From: Caldithrix sp.
GTDB lineage: Bacteria > Calditrichota > Calditrichia > Calditrichales > Calditrichaceae
NCBI GenBank assembly: GCA_020720405.1
Contig: DYOS01000008.1
Span: 1 to 49,891, forward strand
DNA: 49,891 nucleotides
Reading direction: 5' to 3'
The notes beneath the pieces were generated by a model. That model saw only the letters and a list, made by a program, of their open reading frames with translations. It did not search any database and was not told the origin of the DNA. The translations under genes were made by a program, and so were the position numbers. Below are positions 1 through 7,960 of the stretch, piece after piece (position 1 is the stretch's first letter; each line of letters starts with the position of its first letter).

Positions 1-1014
1 TTGAAAATACTTGTTTTACCCCAAACCGATAATCCGGCCTGGAATCTTGCGGCGGAAGAAGTCTTACTCCGCCGGCTGGATATTTCTTCTGGTTCTTATC
101 TTTTTTTTTATATCAACAAACCCTGCCTGGTCATTGGCCGTAATCAAAATCCCATTATTGAAATCAATCTCAGTGAAATGGACGAACAGGGCATTTCTTT
201 TTATCGTCGCATCTCCGGCGGCGGTACGGTGTATCACGATCCAGGTAATCTGAATTTTACCTTTATCTCCGCAAACACACCGCAAATTTTTGATAACCAT
301 GGCCAGTTACTGCAACCGATTGTCGACTATTTCAGCGGTCTGAAAATTAATCTGGAGATCAATGCCCGTAATGATTTATTACTAAACGGTAAAAAGATTT
401 CCGGGAATGCCCGCTTTGCTTCCCGTGACCGGCTTCTCTCACACGGTACCTTGCTCATCAATACCGATTTGGGACAGCTGCGCCAATATATCCGACCCAT
501 GCCGCCCTTGGAAATTGAGACCAAAGCCAGCGCCAGCCGGCGTAGTCCGGTTACGGTCATTTCTGCGGTTAAAAAGAATATGACTGCTCAGGAAGTTCAG
601 TCTGGGCTGGAGCGGTATTTTAAGGATAAGATGTATTGGACAGATTTTGATGTTCCGCTGGAATGGCTTGCTGAGATTGAGCAACTGGCCGTTGAGCGGT
701 TCGCTCAACAGGACTGGAAATATGGCCGCAGTCCGCAATTTACTTATCGGCTGCCTTTATTCCGTGAAGGAGATGCTTTTTCGATTTCAGCAGACCGTAA
801 GTTGTTACCGCAGAAAAGAGAATTGCAGCTTGAAATTGATCAGTTCCGGCTGCAAAGAATGAAACTTACCGACTTTCCGGAACGCTTGCCTTCCGTCTTT
901 GATAGCATAATTGGTAAATTCTGGGACAAAAAAACGGCAGAAATTTTAAGCAACACTTTAAATAATATGGATTATATTCCTTTCGGGAATCTTAACTATA
1001 ACTTTGGATTTTAA
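1..1014 (+). CDS. lplA: Lipoate-protein ligase A
   Basis: This enzyme activates free lipoate with ATP and attaches it to a lysine of 2-oxoacid dehydrogenase E2 or glycine-cleavage H proteins in the cytoplasm. The 337-residue product matches full-length two-domain LplA. The signature RRISGGGTVYHD lies at residues 69-80, the lipoyl-AMP-binding lysine is K132 in KISGNA, and a smaller C-terminal domain follows from about residue 230. The reading frame opens with TTG at the first base of the window, so the upstream region and the ribosome binding site cannot be seen and a start further upstream is possible. The next gene starts directly after its stop codon, so the two are probably co-transcribed. 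The family assignment is secure. Confidence 0.93.
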   Translation: MKILVLPQTDNPAWNLAAEEVLLRRLDISSGSYLFFYINKPCLVIGRNQNPIIEINLSEMDEQGISFYRRISGGGTVYHDPGNLNFTFISANTPQIFDNHGQLLQPIVDYFSGLKINLEINARNDLLLNGKKISGNARFASRDRLLSHGTLLINTDLGQLRQYIRPMPPLEIETKASASRRSPVTVISAVKKNMTAQEVQSGLERYFKDKMYWTDFDVPLEWLAEIEQLAVERFAQQDWKYGRSPQFTYRLPLFREGDAFSISADRKLLPQKRELQLEIDQFRLQRMKLTDFPERLPSVFDSIIGKFWDKKTAEILSNTLNNMDYIPFGNLNYNFGF

Positions 1015-1770
1015 ATGGAACCACTTGTTTTAATAACCGGCGGCGGCACCGGGATTGGTCAGGCCCTGGCCTGGAAATTTGCCGAAAAAGAGCATGGCAC
1101 TATTCTCATTACCGGCCGGAGACGGGAAATGCTGCAGGCGACGGCAGCCGTGGCACCAGACCGAATCCGTTTTCTTGTTTCGGATATCAGCTCGGAAAGC
1201 GACCGCCAATTGCTGACCGATCACATCTCTTCGGAGTACGCCCTGCGCTATATCATTCATAATGCCGCGGTGATCGAACCGGTCCGGTCGTTACTCCAGG
1301 TAAATCTTGACCAATGGCGCGAACATCAGGCTATCAATGTGGAAGGGCCATTATTTCTGACCCAAAGTCTTCTCTCTCTCTTTTCCGGTGATGGGAGAAT
1401 TATGCATATTTCGTCTGGTGCGGCCCATTTTGCCTACGCCGGCTGGGGTGCTTATTGCACTTCAAAGGCCGCCTTGCACATGATTTACCAGGTTTTGCGG
1501 GTTGAACTAGCCGGGCAGGGAGTAGCCATCGGCAGTGTCCGACCTGGGATAGTTGATACGCCCATGCAGCAACTTATTCGCGCTAAGGATGAAACAGATT
1601 TTCCACAGCGCCAGCGTTTTGTGGATTATGAGAGAAAGAGGCAGCTTGAAAATCCGGAGCGGGTGGCCGAATTTATTTACCAGGTTTTGACCAGCACCAG
1701 CGCTGAAGAATATAGTGAAAAGGAATGGGATTTCCGTAGCGATGCCGGACGATGGTTTGAACAACAATGA
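1015..1770 (+). CDS. Short-chain dehydrogenase/reductase
   Basis: This is a classical SDR oxidoreductase of 251 residues that should use NAD(P)H on a carbonyl or alcohol substrate. The glycine-rich nucleotide-binding motif TGGGTGIG is at residues 8-15, the NAA motif at 83-85, the catalytic serine near 133-134 and the YxxxK pair at Y147 and K151. The general shape recalls sepiapterin or benzil reductase-like SDRs, but the substrate cannot be read from the sequence. The ATG follows the TAA of lplA with no gap, so translation is probably coupled. Arg-Arg after the first beta-alpha unit (GRRRE, 34-38) suggests a preference for NADPH, which is inference. Confidence 0.88.
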   Translation: MEPLVLITGGGTGIGQALAWKFAEKEHGTILITGRRREMLQATAAVAPDRIRFLVSDISSESDRQLLTDHISSEYALRYIIHNAAVIEPVRSLLQVNLDQWREHQAINVEGPLFLTQSLLSLFSGDGRIMHISSGAAHFAYAGWGAYCTSKAALHMIYQVLRVELAGQGVAIGSVRPGIVDTPMQQLIRAKDETDFPQRQRFVDYERKRQLENPERVAEFIYQVLTSTSAEEYSEKEWDFRSDAGRWFEQQ

Positions 1771-1773
1771 TAT

Positions 1774-1862
1774 GATTTTTTCTCACACAGGCCGCAAAAT
1801 ACACTGGGAAAACCAATTCATTTTCCCTCTGTGATCTTCGCGGCTTTGAGTGAGATTTTTTC
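1774..1862. repeat. Large imperfect intergenic palindrome
   Basis: An imperfect inverted repeat of about 85 bases fills the gap between the SDR gene and the next gene. Nested complementary pairs are CTCAC 1782-1786 with GTGAG 1850-1854, GCCGC 1791-1795 with GCGGC 1840-1844, and GGGAAAA 1806-1812 with TTTTCCC 1821-1827 around an 8-base loop. The right arm (CTCTGTGATCTTCGCGGC) looks like a family of dispersed intergenic palindromes common in bacterial genomes. It could act as a transcript-end structure or be a non-autonomous repeat. Confidence 0.6.
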
Positions 1863-1896
1863 ATATAACGCGGCGAATTTTGAAAAGAGAGATAAA

Positions 1897-2382
1897 ATGT
1901 TTCAGCTTTCTGAAATTAATCCGGCTGATAAACCGGCTTTTTACACCGCACTCAATCGGCAACTTGAATTGCTGCTTTATGGTGAATCAGATCTCATCGC
2001 CAATATGGCTAATGCCGCTTCACTGCTCTATTTTTCACTGCCGGCTATTAACTGGGCCGGGTTTTATTTACTGAAGGATGGGGAATTGGTTCTCGGCCCC
2101 TTCCACGGTAAACCGGCCTGCGTCCGTATCAAATTGGGAAAGGGTGTTTGCGGAACAGCCGCTGCCAGCGGGAAAATACAGCGGGTTGATGATGTGCATC
2201 TTTTTCCGGGGCATATTGCCTGCGATGCGGATTCCCGCTCAGAAATCGTCATCCCGCTTTTCGCTGGTCAGAAATTGCTTGGGGTGATGGATATTGACAG
2301 CCCGCAAACCGGACGATTTACAGAAGAAGATCAGGCAGGATTGGAAAAATTTACCGGGATTTTGTTATCAGGCTTGATCTAA
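1897..2382 (+). CDS. msrC: Free methionine-(R)-sulfoxide reductase (GAF type)
   Basis: This enzyme reduces free methionine-R-sulfoxide, a product of oxidative damage, using thioredoxin-type reductant in the cytoplasm. The product is a single GAF domain of 161 residues, the normal size. All three family cysteines are present, at C75, C85 and C109, in the contexts KPACVRI, GKGVCG and GHIACDADS, followed by SEIVIPL. The ATG at 1897 has an AAGAGAG Shine-Dalgarno-like stretch just upstream. An in-frame upstream ATG at 1831 would add 22 residues encoded by the palindrome, so it is rejected. A strong terminator follows within about 20 bases. Confidence 0.92.
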   Translation: MFQLSEINPADKPAFYTALNRQLELLLYGESDLIANMANAASLLYFSLPAINWAGFYLLKDGELVLGPFHGKPACVRIKLGKGVCGTAAASGKIQRVDDVHLFPGHIACDADSRSEIVIPLFAGQKLLGVMDIDSPQTGRFTEEDQAGLEKFTGILLSGLI

Positions 2383-2396
2383 GCCCGCTATAAATA

Positions 2397-2430
2397 AAAA
2401 AGGCTGCCTGATTTCAGACAGCCTTTTTTT
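2397..2430 (+). terminator. Bidirectional intrinsic terminator
   Basis: A GC-rich stem, GGCTGCCTGA with TCAGACAGCC (one mismatch), is followed by a run of seven T on the plus strand and preceded by a run of A. It can therefore end both the methionine-sulfoxide reductase transcript on the plus strand and the tRNA-Ala transcript on the minus strand. Confidence 0.88.
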
Positions 2431-2431
2431 G

Positions 2432-2504
<73 letters not shown>

Positions 2505-2516
2505 AAACGAGCGGCA

Positions 2517-2545
2517 AATATAATTTTATCAACCATTCTTGTCAA
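2517..2545 (-). promoter_or_regulatory. Promoter of tRNA-Ala
   Basis: On the minus strand a perfect -35 box TTGACA (2540-2545) is followed, after exactly 17 bases, by a -10 box TATATT (2517-2522). The first base of the tRNA is 12 bases further on, which leaves a leader of about five bases. This is the strongest housekeeping promoter match in the window. Confidence 0.85.
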
Positions 2546-2552
2546 AAAATAA

Positions 2553-2873
2553 TTAAACCGTTACGCCCTGATTGCAATGTAAAATTATATCGGCCGTATC
2601 CATCAACTGGTTTAGGGTGCGCGGACTGGAAAATATAACTTCCGGTTGAAAATCAATATTATAGTTTTTGACATCATAAACATTGGCGTAGTAAATCACC
2701 TCAGGATCAAAAATGCTTTGCCAGAATGGTTCGGCCAGCCACATTACACCCGGACCATGGAGAAATACTTTTAACCGGCGGTCCAGCGAGCGCATTTCAC
2801 TGATTTTACCGGAAATATAGGCCGGATCATTTAAACCAGGTTTAAGATCAATGACTATTAAGGCTTTGCCCAT
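2553..2873 (-). CDS. DsrE-like small protein
   Basis: This 106-residue protein begins with a hydrophobic beta strand (KALIVIDL), has a glycine-rich turn after a second strand (KVFLHGPGV, residues 35-43) and ends with a TLNQLMDTADIILHC segment (86-100). That order resembles the alpha/beta fold of DsrE/TusD-type sulfur-relay proteins. The single cysteine, C100, is at the C-terminal end and not at the usual sulfur-carrier position, so a sulfur-transfer role is doubtful. The minus-strand start codon follows GAGGAGTT. It may be read alone; the tRNA promoter lies just beyond its 3' end. The family assignment is tentative. Confidence 0.5.
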   Translation of the reverse strand: MGKALIVIDLKPGLNDPAYISGKISEMRSLDRRLKVFLHGPGVMWLAEPFWQSIFDPEVIYYANVYDVKNYNIDFQPEVIFSSPRTLNQLMDTADIILHCNQGVTV

Positions 2874-3140
2874 AACTCCTCACTGTAAAATTTTGGTACA
2901 GGTAGCGGTTTTTTTTCAGGCCGGAACCTGAAATGCCGTCAACTCCACGGCGATCGTTCAATACCTGTGCCAGACAAGATGATCATCTTTCGCCCAGGCT
3001 AAAACTGCATAACCGTGAGATTGATTTTCCCTAATGACTTATTTAGTACCGTGGTGAAAAGGATTTCGAAAAATATATTGGCTAAAATCCATGGTCTGTC
3101 CCGTTTGGTATTGGCTGCTGAAAATCGGCTAAAGAAAAAT
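2874..3140. other. Intergenic region between divergent genes
   Basis: No gene is supported here. Two short perfect inverted repeats sit side by side: TTTCAGG 2914-2920 with CCTGAAA 2927-2933, and GCCGT 2935-2939 with ACGGC 2947-2951. The T run lies on the wrong side for a plus-strand terminator. They may belong to the leader or regulatory region of the minus-strand DsrE-like gene. An open frame on the plus strand from 3015 only extends the Rrf2 regulator into its own promoter and is not credible as coding sequence. Confidence 0.5.
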
Positions 3141-3169
3141 TTGGCGGGAATAAATAAGGCCTTTATATT
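3141..3169 (+). promoter_or_regulatory. Putative promoter of the suf operon
   Basis: TTGGCG (3141-3146) and TATATT (3164-3169) are separated by 17 bases. The predicted transcript start, near 3177, falls immediately before the palindromic operator at 3179, so a bound repressor would block initiation or early elongation. The -10 hexamer is identical to the one used by the tRNA-Ala promoter. Confidence 0.6.
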
Positions 3170-3178
3170 CGCTACCGG

Positions 3179-3226
3179 AAATACGACCAAATTAGTCGTA
3201 TTTTTTTGGAGTAAAATACGACCAAA
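3179..3226. promoter_or_regulatory. Palindromic operator, probable Rrf2 site
   Basis: A perfect inverted repeat AAATACGAC (3179-3187) and GTCGTATTT (3195-3203) surrounds CAAATTA. A further copy of the left half, AAATACGACCAAA, occurs at 3214-3226. The central AAATTAGTC resembles the core of IscR-type sites (GACT-AT-rich-AGTC). The right arm and the third half-site are also complementary to each other, with a 10-base loop holding GGAG, so the RNA could fold into a second hairpin. The location, downstream of the promoter and before the Rrf2 gene, implies negative autoregulation. That the neighbouring Rrf2 protein binds here is inference. Confidence 0.65.
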
Positions 3227-3239
3227 AGAATCGGGTTTT

Positions 3240-3719
3240 GTGTTAAAATTTAGTAAAAAAACTGAATATGCCTTGATTGCTGTGCTGGAGATGACGGGCA
3301 GATCACCGGATAATCTGTTAACCACCCGTGATTTATCGCGCAGCTATAAGATTCCTCTTGAAATTCTGGGCAAGGTTTTACAGAAACTGGTCAAAAACCA
3401 TATTCTCATTTCCGTCCAGGGTGTCCATGGGGGATATCTGCTCAGCCGGAGCGCAGAAAAAATCAAAGTGAAAGAGATTATCGAAGCAGTCGAAGGTCCG
3501 ATTCAGCTAATCAGTTGTTCTTCCGGCCGCATCTGCGACTGCGAGCAGATATTTCACTGCAATATCCGCCAGCCGATGGGTGTCATTCAGTATGAACTGG
3601 CCCAGTTCTTTGATGGTATTACGGTCATGGATTTGCGCGAGCGCTTCCGGACTTTGCCGGTTGCCAACACAACAAGCCAACCAATTTTAATAAATGGAGG
3701 CGATGCCAATGCCGTCTGA
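3240..3719 (+). CDS. Rrf2-family Fe-S-sensing regulator (IscR-like)
   Basis: This is a winged-helix repressor that very likely senses iron-sulfur status and controls the suf genes that follow. With the GTG start at 3240 the protein has 159 residues and begins LKFSKKTEYALIAVLEM, the usual Rrf2 N-terminus; an upstream ATG would add 75 residues translated from promoter and operator sequence. The helix-turn-helix spans about residues 26-52 and the wing contains GVHGGYLLSR. Cysteines lie at C93, C99, C101 and C107, where IscR has C92, C98 and C104, so cluster binding is plausible. The Shine-Dalgarno sequence is weak. The last 11 bases overlap sufT. Confidence 0.9.
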   Translation: MLKFSKKTEYALIAVLEMTGRSPDNLLTTRDLSRSYKIPLEILGKVLQKLVKNHILISVQGVHGGYLLSRSAEKIKVKEIIEAVEGPIQLISCSSGRICDCEQIFHCNIRQPMGVIQYELAQFFDGITVMDLRERFRTLPVANTTSQPILINGGDANAV

Positions 3720-4014
3720 TTACGAAGTTCTTGATGCCCTGCGTGTGGTTTATGATCCGGAAATAAGGGTAAATATTGTTGATCTCGGTCTGATTTATAG
3801 TGTCGATGTCCGCGATGATGGTTTCGTTCTGATAAAAATGACCCTGACTTCACCGGGCTGTCCGGTCTCCGGACAGATCAAGGCTGATATTGAACGCATT
3901 GTTCGGCGTATGTCCGGGGTCAGTGATCTTGAAATTGAACTGGTCTGGGATCCGCCATGGGGACCGATGATGATGAGCGAGGAAGCAAAACTGATGTTGG
4001 GTTATGATATATAG
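3709..4014 (+). CDS. sufT: SufT / MIP18-family Fe-S assembly factor
   Basis: SufT-type DUF59 proteins help mature iron-sulfur proteins, especially under high demand. The 101-residue product has DPEIRVNIVDLGLIY (16-30) and the invariant cysteine C51 in SPGCPVSG, followed by the VWDPPWGP motif. The start is fixed by a GGAGG at 3696-3700, eight bases before the ATG at 3709; other in-frame ATGs at 3694 and 3703 are before or too close to it. The gene begins inside the 3' end of the Rrf2 gene, so translation is probably coupled, and sufB follows nine bases after its stop. Confidence 0.92.
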   Translation: MPSDYEVLDALRVVYDPEIRVNIVDLGLIYSVDVRDDGFVLIKMTLTSPGCPVSGQIKADIERIVRRMSGVSDLEIELVWDPPWGPMMMSEEAKLMLGYDI

Positions 4015-4023
4015 GAGCGGGAA

Positions 4024-5469
4024 ATGAGTACCGAAAAAGAACAGCTTGAACTGCTGGCCAACCGGGAATACAAATATGGTTTTGTAACAGATATTGAAAC
4101 CGAGACTTTTCCGGCCGGGCTAAACGAGACTGTTATTGAAAGGTTGTCGGCAAAAAAAAATGAGCCGATATGGATGCTGGAATGGCGGCTCAAATCGTAC
4201 CGTCATTGGCTGAAAATGAAGGAGCCGCACTGGCCGAAAGTAAAATATCCACAGGTGGATTATAATGCCATCTCCTATTATTCCGCGCCGAAGAGCCAGC
4301 CAAAATATGACAGTCTGGATCAGGTTGATCCGGAATTGCTCAGGACCTACGAAAAACTGGGCATTCCACTCGAAGAGCAGAAAATTTTTGCCGGTGTGGC
4401 CGTTGATGCTGTTTTTGACAGTGTCTCTGTAGCGACTACTTTCAAAGAAAAACTTAGTGAACTGGGCATTATTTTCTGTTCGATGACGGAGGCTGTGCAG
4501 AACTACCCTGAGTTGATCCGGGAATATCTGGGCTCAGTTGTGCCGCCAGGTGATAATTTCTTCGCCGCCCTGAACTCGGCCGTTTTCAGTGATGGTTCCT
4601 TTATTTATATCCCAAAGGGTGTCCGCTCTCCGATGGAGCTCTCGACCTATTTTCGGATCAATTCCGCCGAAACCGGTCAGTTCGAGCGAACCCTTATTGT
4701 GGCCGATGAAGACAGTTATGTCAGTTATCTCGAAGGTTGTACCGCACCGATGCGCGATACCAATCAGCTTCATGCCGCCGTGGTTGAACTGGTTGCCCTG
4801 AAAAATGCCCAAATCAAGTATTCAACTGTCCAGAACTGGTACCCCGGGGACAAAGAGGGTAAAGGCGGCATCTATAATTTTGTGACCAAGCGCGGTATTT
4901 GCCGGGGTGACCATGCCAAAATATCCTGGACACAGGTCGAAACCGGATCAGCGATTACCTGGAAATACCCCAGCGTTATCCTGAAAGGCGATCATTCGGT
5001 CGGTGAATTTTACTCCGTTGCCATGACCAATAATTTCCAGCAGGCCGATACCGGGACCAAGATGATTCACATCGGGCGGAATACGTCCAGTACAATTGTC
5101 TCCAAAGGCATTTCGGCCGGTCGCAGCGATAATAGTTACCGCGGTCTGGTAAAGGTGCTCAAAAGCGCTGAGAATGCCCGCAATTATTCGCAATGCGACT
5201 CGCTGCTGATTGGCGATAAATGCGGAGCGCATACCTTTCCCTATATTGAAGTTAAAAATACTACCGCCAGAGTCGAACACGAAGCCACGACCTCCAAAAT
5301 CAGTGAAGATCAGATTTTCTACCTGAACCAGCGAGGCATAGGTACCGAAGATGCGGTTTCGATGATCGTCAACGGCTATTGCAAAGAAGTATTCCGTGAA
5401 CTGCCCATGGAATTTGCTGCCGAAGCCCAGAATCTATTGGCAGTAAGCCTGGAAGGCAGCGTTGGTTAA
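4024..5469 (+). CDS. sufB: Fe-S cluster assembly scaffold SufB
   Basis: SufB is the scaffold subunit of the SufBC2D complex, on which a nascent cluster is built from persulfide sulfur. The 481-residue product has the family length, a right-handed beta-helix core, and the conserved cysteine C400 in [13 protein letters not shown], equivalent to E. coli SufB C405. C239 lies in YLEGCTAPM. The C-terminal [13 protein letters not shown] is typical. GGAGCGGG directly after the sufT stop serves as the ribosome binding site. The stop overlaps the open frame upstream of sufC but not the preferred sufC start. Confidence 0.97.
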   Translation: MSTEKEQLELLANREYKYGFVTDIETETFPAGLNETVIERLSAKKNEPIWMLEWRLKSYRHWLKMKEPHWPKVKYPQVDYNAISYYSAPKSQPKYDSLDQVDPELLRTYEKLGIPLEEQKIFAGVAVDAVFDSVSVATTFKEKLSELGIIFCSMTEAVQNYPELIREYLGSVVPPGDNFFAALNSAVFSDGSFIYIPKGVRSPMELSTYFRINSAETGQFERTLIVADEDSYVSYLEGCTAPMRDTNQLHAAVVELVALKNAQIKYSTVQNWYPGDKEGKGGIYNFVTKRGICRGDHAKISWTQVETGSAITWKYPSVILKGDHSVGEFYSVAMTNNFQQADTGTKMIHIGRNTSSTIVSKGISAGRSDNSYRGLVKVLKSAENARNYSQCDSLLIGDKCGAHTFPYIEVKNTTARVEHEATTSKISEDQIFYLNQRGIGTEDAVSMIVNGYCKEVFRELPMEFAAEAQNLLAVSLEGSVG

Positions 5470-5488
5470 AAAAAGAACAGGAGATTTC

Positions 5489-6250
5489 ATGCTGAAAATA
5501 GAAAATTTAAAAGCCTCTGTTGATGGTAAAGCCATTCTGAAAGGGATCAATCTGGAAGTGAGAGCCGGTGAAGTTCATGCCATCATGGGCCCGAATGGTT
5601 CCGGGAAAAGTACCCTGGCCAATGTTCTGGCCGGACGGGCTGATTACCAGGTGGATGAGGGACGGGTTGAATTCAGGGACAAAGATTTATTTGAAATGGC
5701 GCCTGAAGACCGGGCCCGGGAAGGTTTGTTTCTGGCCTTCCAATATCCGGTGGAAATACCCGGGGTTAGTAATGTTTACTTTCTGAAAACAGCTCTGAAT
5801 GAGAAGCGGAAATACCAGGGTCTGGAAGAAATGGATGCCGCTGCGTTTTTAAAACTGGTCCGCGAGCGGATGAAAATTGTCGATCTGGATAAAAGTCTGC
5901 TCAATCGTTCGGTGAATGAAGGATTTTCGGGCGGTGAAAAAAAGCGAAATGAAATCTTCCACATGGCCGTACTCGAACCAACTTTAGCGCTTTTGGACGA
6001 AACGGATTCGGGATTGGATATCGATGCCCTGCGCATTGTTGCCAGTGGTGTAAACCAGCTTCGGAATGAGAAAAATGCCTTTATCATTGTCACCCATTAT
6101 CAGCGCCTTCTGGAATATATCGAACCCGATTTTGTTCATGTTTTGCACGACGGGCGCATCATCCGCTCGGGCGGAAAAGAGCTGGCGCTTGAGTTAGAAG
6201 AAAAGGGCTACGACTGGTTAAAACAGGGCAGCGGAGAATCAAATGGATAA
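5489..6250 (+). CDS. sufC: Suf complex ATPase SufC
   Basis: SufC is the ABC-type ATPase that drives conformational change in SufB-SufD during cluster assembly. The 253-residue product carries Walker A GPNGSGKST at 34-42, the signature FSGGEKKR at 146-153 and Walker B LLDETDSGLD with D170 and E171, then the H-loop in VTHYQR. The ATG at 5489 follows AGGAG at a good distance; a GTG-type start at 5462 would add nine residues overlapping sufB. The gene ends eight bases inside sufD. Confidence 0.97.
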   Translation: MLKIENLKASVDGKAILKGINLEVRAGEVHAIMGPNGSGKSTLANVLAGRADYQVDEGRVEFRDKDLFEMAPEDRAREGLFLAFQYPVEIPGVSNVYFLKTALNEKRKYQGLEEMDAAAFLKLVRERMKIVDLDKSLLNRSVNEGFSGGEKKRNEIFHMAVLEPTLALLDETDSGLDIDALRIVASGVNQLRNEKNAFIIVTHYQRLLEYIEPDFVHVLHDGRIIRSGGKELALELEEKGYDWLKQGSGESNG

Positions 6251-7526
6251 TTTACCGGGACTGTCTGCACATTACGGGCAAATACTTGAGACCCTTCTCA
6301 ACCAGCAGGACAATAATCATCCTGATCAGAGCGTTTTACGAAAAAACGCCTTGCAGCGACTGATGGAAACCGGTTTCCCCTCAACCAGGGATGAGGAGTG
6401 GCGGTTTACCAATACCAAAATTCTGAACGAAACAGCCTTCCGCCTGGCGGACACCGTAACCAACGCCAACGCTTCACAGGAACAAAACCGTTTTGACAAC
6501 TGGCCTGGGATCCGCCTGGTTTTTGTCAATGGCCAATTTATGGCTGGCCTTAGTAAAAATATGGATCCAAATGACCGGCGTCTGAGCATCGAAAATACAG
6601 CCTTTATTGCCGATTCTGAGCCGGATGGTTTTGGTCTGCTGCACCTGGCCCTGCAGAATTCCGGTCTGACTATCCGGATTGCAGATAATGTGCAACTCAG
6701 TGAACCGATCCATTTGCTGTTTATCGCCAGCGGTGCCGATAACGAAATGATGACCCCGGTTTGTGACATCAATGCCGGCAGAAATTCCGGGCTGACCATT
6801 ATTGAAAACTTTATCAGCAGCGATCAGAATACAAATTTTACAAATACCCACACCCGGATCCGTTTGTCTGAAAATGCCTCGGTCAGACATATAAAAATCA
6901 TCAATGAAAATATCCGCAGTTATCATTACGGACAGCTTCGGGTAGATCAGGAAAGAGACAGCCGTTTCCAGTCACTGGCCTTTCTGTTTGGTAACAAATT
7001 AAACCGCAATAATATTAGTATCATTTTAAACGGTTCGGGATGTGAGTCGCTGATGGACGGCGTTTTTGCCGGTCACCGTAACCAGCACCACGATGTGCAT
7101 ACCCTGATCCATCACGCCAGTCCGCACTGCCGGAGTCATGAATTGTACCGGGGGATTCTGGCCGATGAATCCAGCGCTGTTTTCAGCGGAAAAATTCATG
7201 TCCATCCCGATGCCCAGAAAACCGATGCTCTTCAATCCAATAATTGCCTTTTGCTTTCGGATCAGGCTACGATTAATACCAAGCCGCAGCTTGAAATTTA
7301 TGCCGACGATGTCAAATGCACACACGGGGCAACGGTCGGTCAGTTAAACGAAGACCAGATTTATTATCTGCGCAGCAGGGGAATTCCGGAAAAAAAAGCC
7401 AGGAATATCCTGACTTATGCCTTTGCCCGGGAAATAATTGAACAGGTAGAAACGGAAGAGGTCAGAAATTATATTGACCAGCTGTTACTGAACAGACTCG
7501 AGGAAGATATGGATTTTCATAAATAA
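6243..7526 (+). CDS. sufD: Fe-S cluster assembly protein SufD
   Basis: SufD is the SufB paralogue that completes the SufBC2D scaffold and is needed for iron delivery. The 427-residue product shows the helical N-terminus containing RDEEWRFTNT, the long beta-helix, and the C-terminal hallmark KCTHGATVGQLNEDQIYYLRSRG-type segment ending in ARNILTYAFA. It overlaps sufC by eight bases and sufU by one base, so the module is translated in tight coupling. The sequence identifies it without difficulty. Confidence 0.96.
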   Translation: MDNLPGLSAHYGQILETLLNQQDNNHPDQSVLRKNALQRLMETGFPSTRDEEWRFTNTKILNETAFRLADTVTNANASQEQNRFDNWPGIRLVFVNGQFMAGLSKNMDPNDRRLSIENTAFIADSEPDGFGLLHLALQNSGLTIRIADNVQLSEPIHLLFIASGADNEMMTPVCDINAGRNSGLTIIENFISSDQNTNFTNTHTRIRLSENASVRHIKIINENIRSYHYGQLRVDQERDSRFQSLAFLFGNKLNRNNISIILNGSGCESLMDGVFAGHRNQHHDVHTLIHHASPHCRSHELYRGILADESSAVFSGKIHVHPDAQKTDALQSNNCLLLSDQATINTKPQLEIYADDVKCTHGATVGQLNEDQIYYLRSRGIPEKKARNILTYAFAREIIEQVETEEVRNYIDQLLLNRLEEDMDFHK

Positions 7527-7960
7527 TGGATCAAAATCAGGCTGCCATTTTTGATGACCGTCTGCTCGAACTAAGCCGGCATCCGCTACACATGTTAGTT
7601 CCCGGGCAGTTTACCGATCAGCTTCAGGCTGAAAATGCTCTTTGCGGAGACCAGTGTATACTATACCTGATCCGGGAGGGTGAAACCATTCGTCAGGTTT
7701 TTTTCTCAGGCCAAAGCTGTACTATGGTCCGTGCTTCTGCCTCGGTGCTGACCGGTCTGATCCGGGATTATCCCGTAAATTCTGCGCTTTATCTGGCCAA
7801 AACCGCAATTGAGTTTTTTCGGCATCCCGGACAGGACGTCGCTGATTTGCCGGAAATTTTCTCGGTATTTTTACCACTCCGCCAATTTCCGACCCGTACC
7901 AAATGTTTGATTTTACCCTGGCAGGCCCTGTCCCAATTATCTTTGGAAGGCAAAAAATAA
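7526..7960 (+). CDS. sufU: SufU-type zinc sulfurtransferase
   Basis: SufU accepts sulfur from the SufS cysteine desulfurase and passes it to the scaffold. The 144-residue product has the zinc ligands of the family: C40 and D42 in ALCGDQ, C65 in GQSCTMVRASAS, and C127 in RTKCLILPWQAL. This arrangement is that of SufU, not of the NifU/IscU scaffold. The start ATG overlaps the last base of sufD and its stop overlaps the first base of sufS. SufU, in place of SufE, marks a Firmicutes-style Suf system in what otherwise looks like a Gram-negative genome. Confidence 0.93.
   Translation: MDQNQAAIFDDRLLELSRHPLHMLVPGQFTDQLQAENALCGDQCILYLIREGETIRQVFFSGQSCTMVRASASVLTGLIRDYPVNSALYLAKTAIEFFRHPGQDVADLPEIFSVFLPLRQFPTRTKCLILPWQALSQLSLEGKK

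Noticed and set aside
2914-2933. TTTCAGG/CCTGAAA hairpin as a terminator
   Set aside because: The T run lies before the stem on the plus strand and becomes an A run after the stem on the minus strand, so it cannot terminate in either direction.
2957-2972. Second sigma-54-like site on the minus strand (TGGCAC-N5-TTGAA)
   Set aside because: The essential GC at -12 is changed to GA, and the gene it would serve has no link to the sigma-54 activator.
3015-3239. Seventy-five-residue N-terminal extension of the Rrf2 regulator
   Set aside because: It would be translated from the promoter and operator, and the conserved N-terminus begins at the GTG at 3240.
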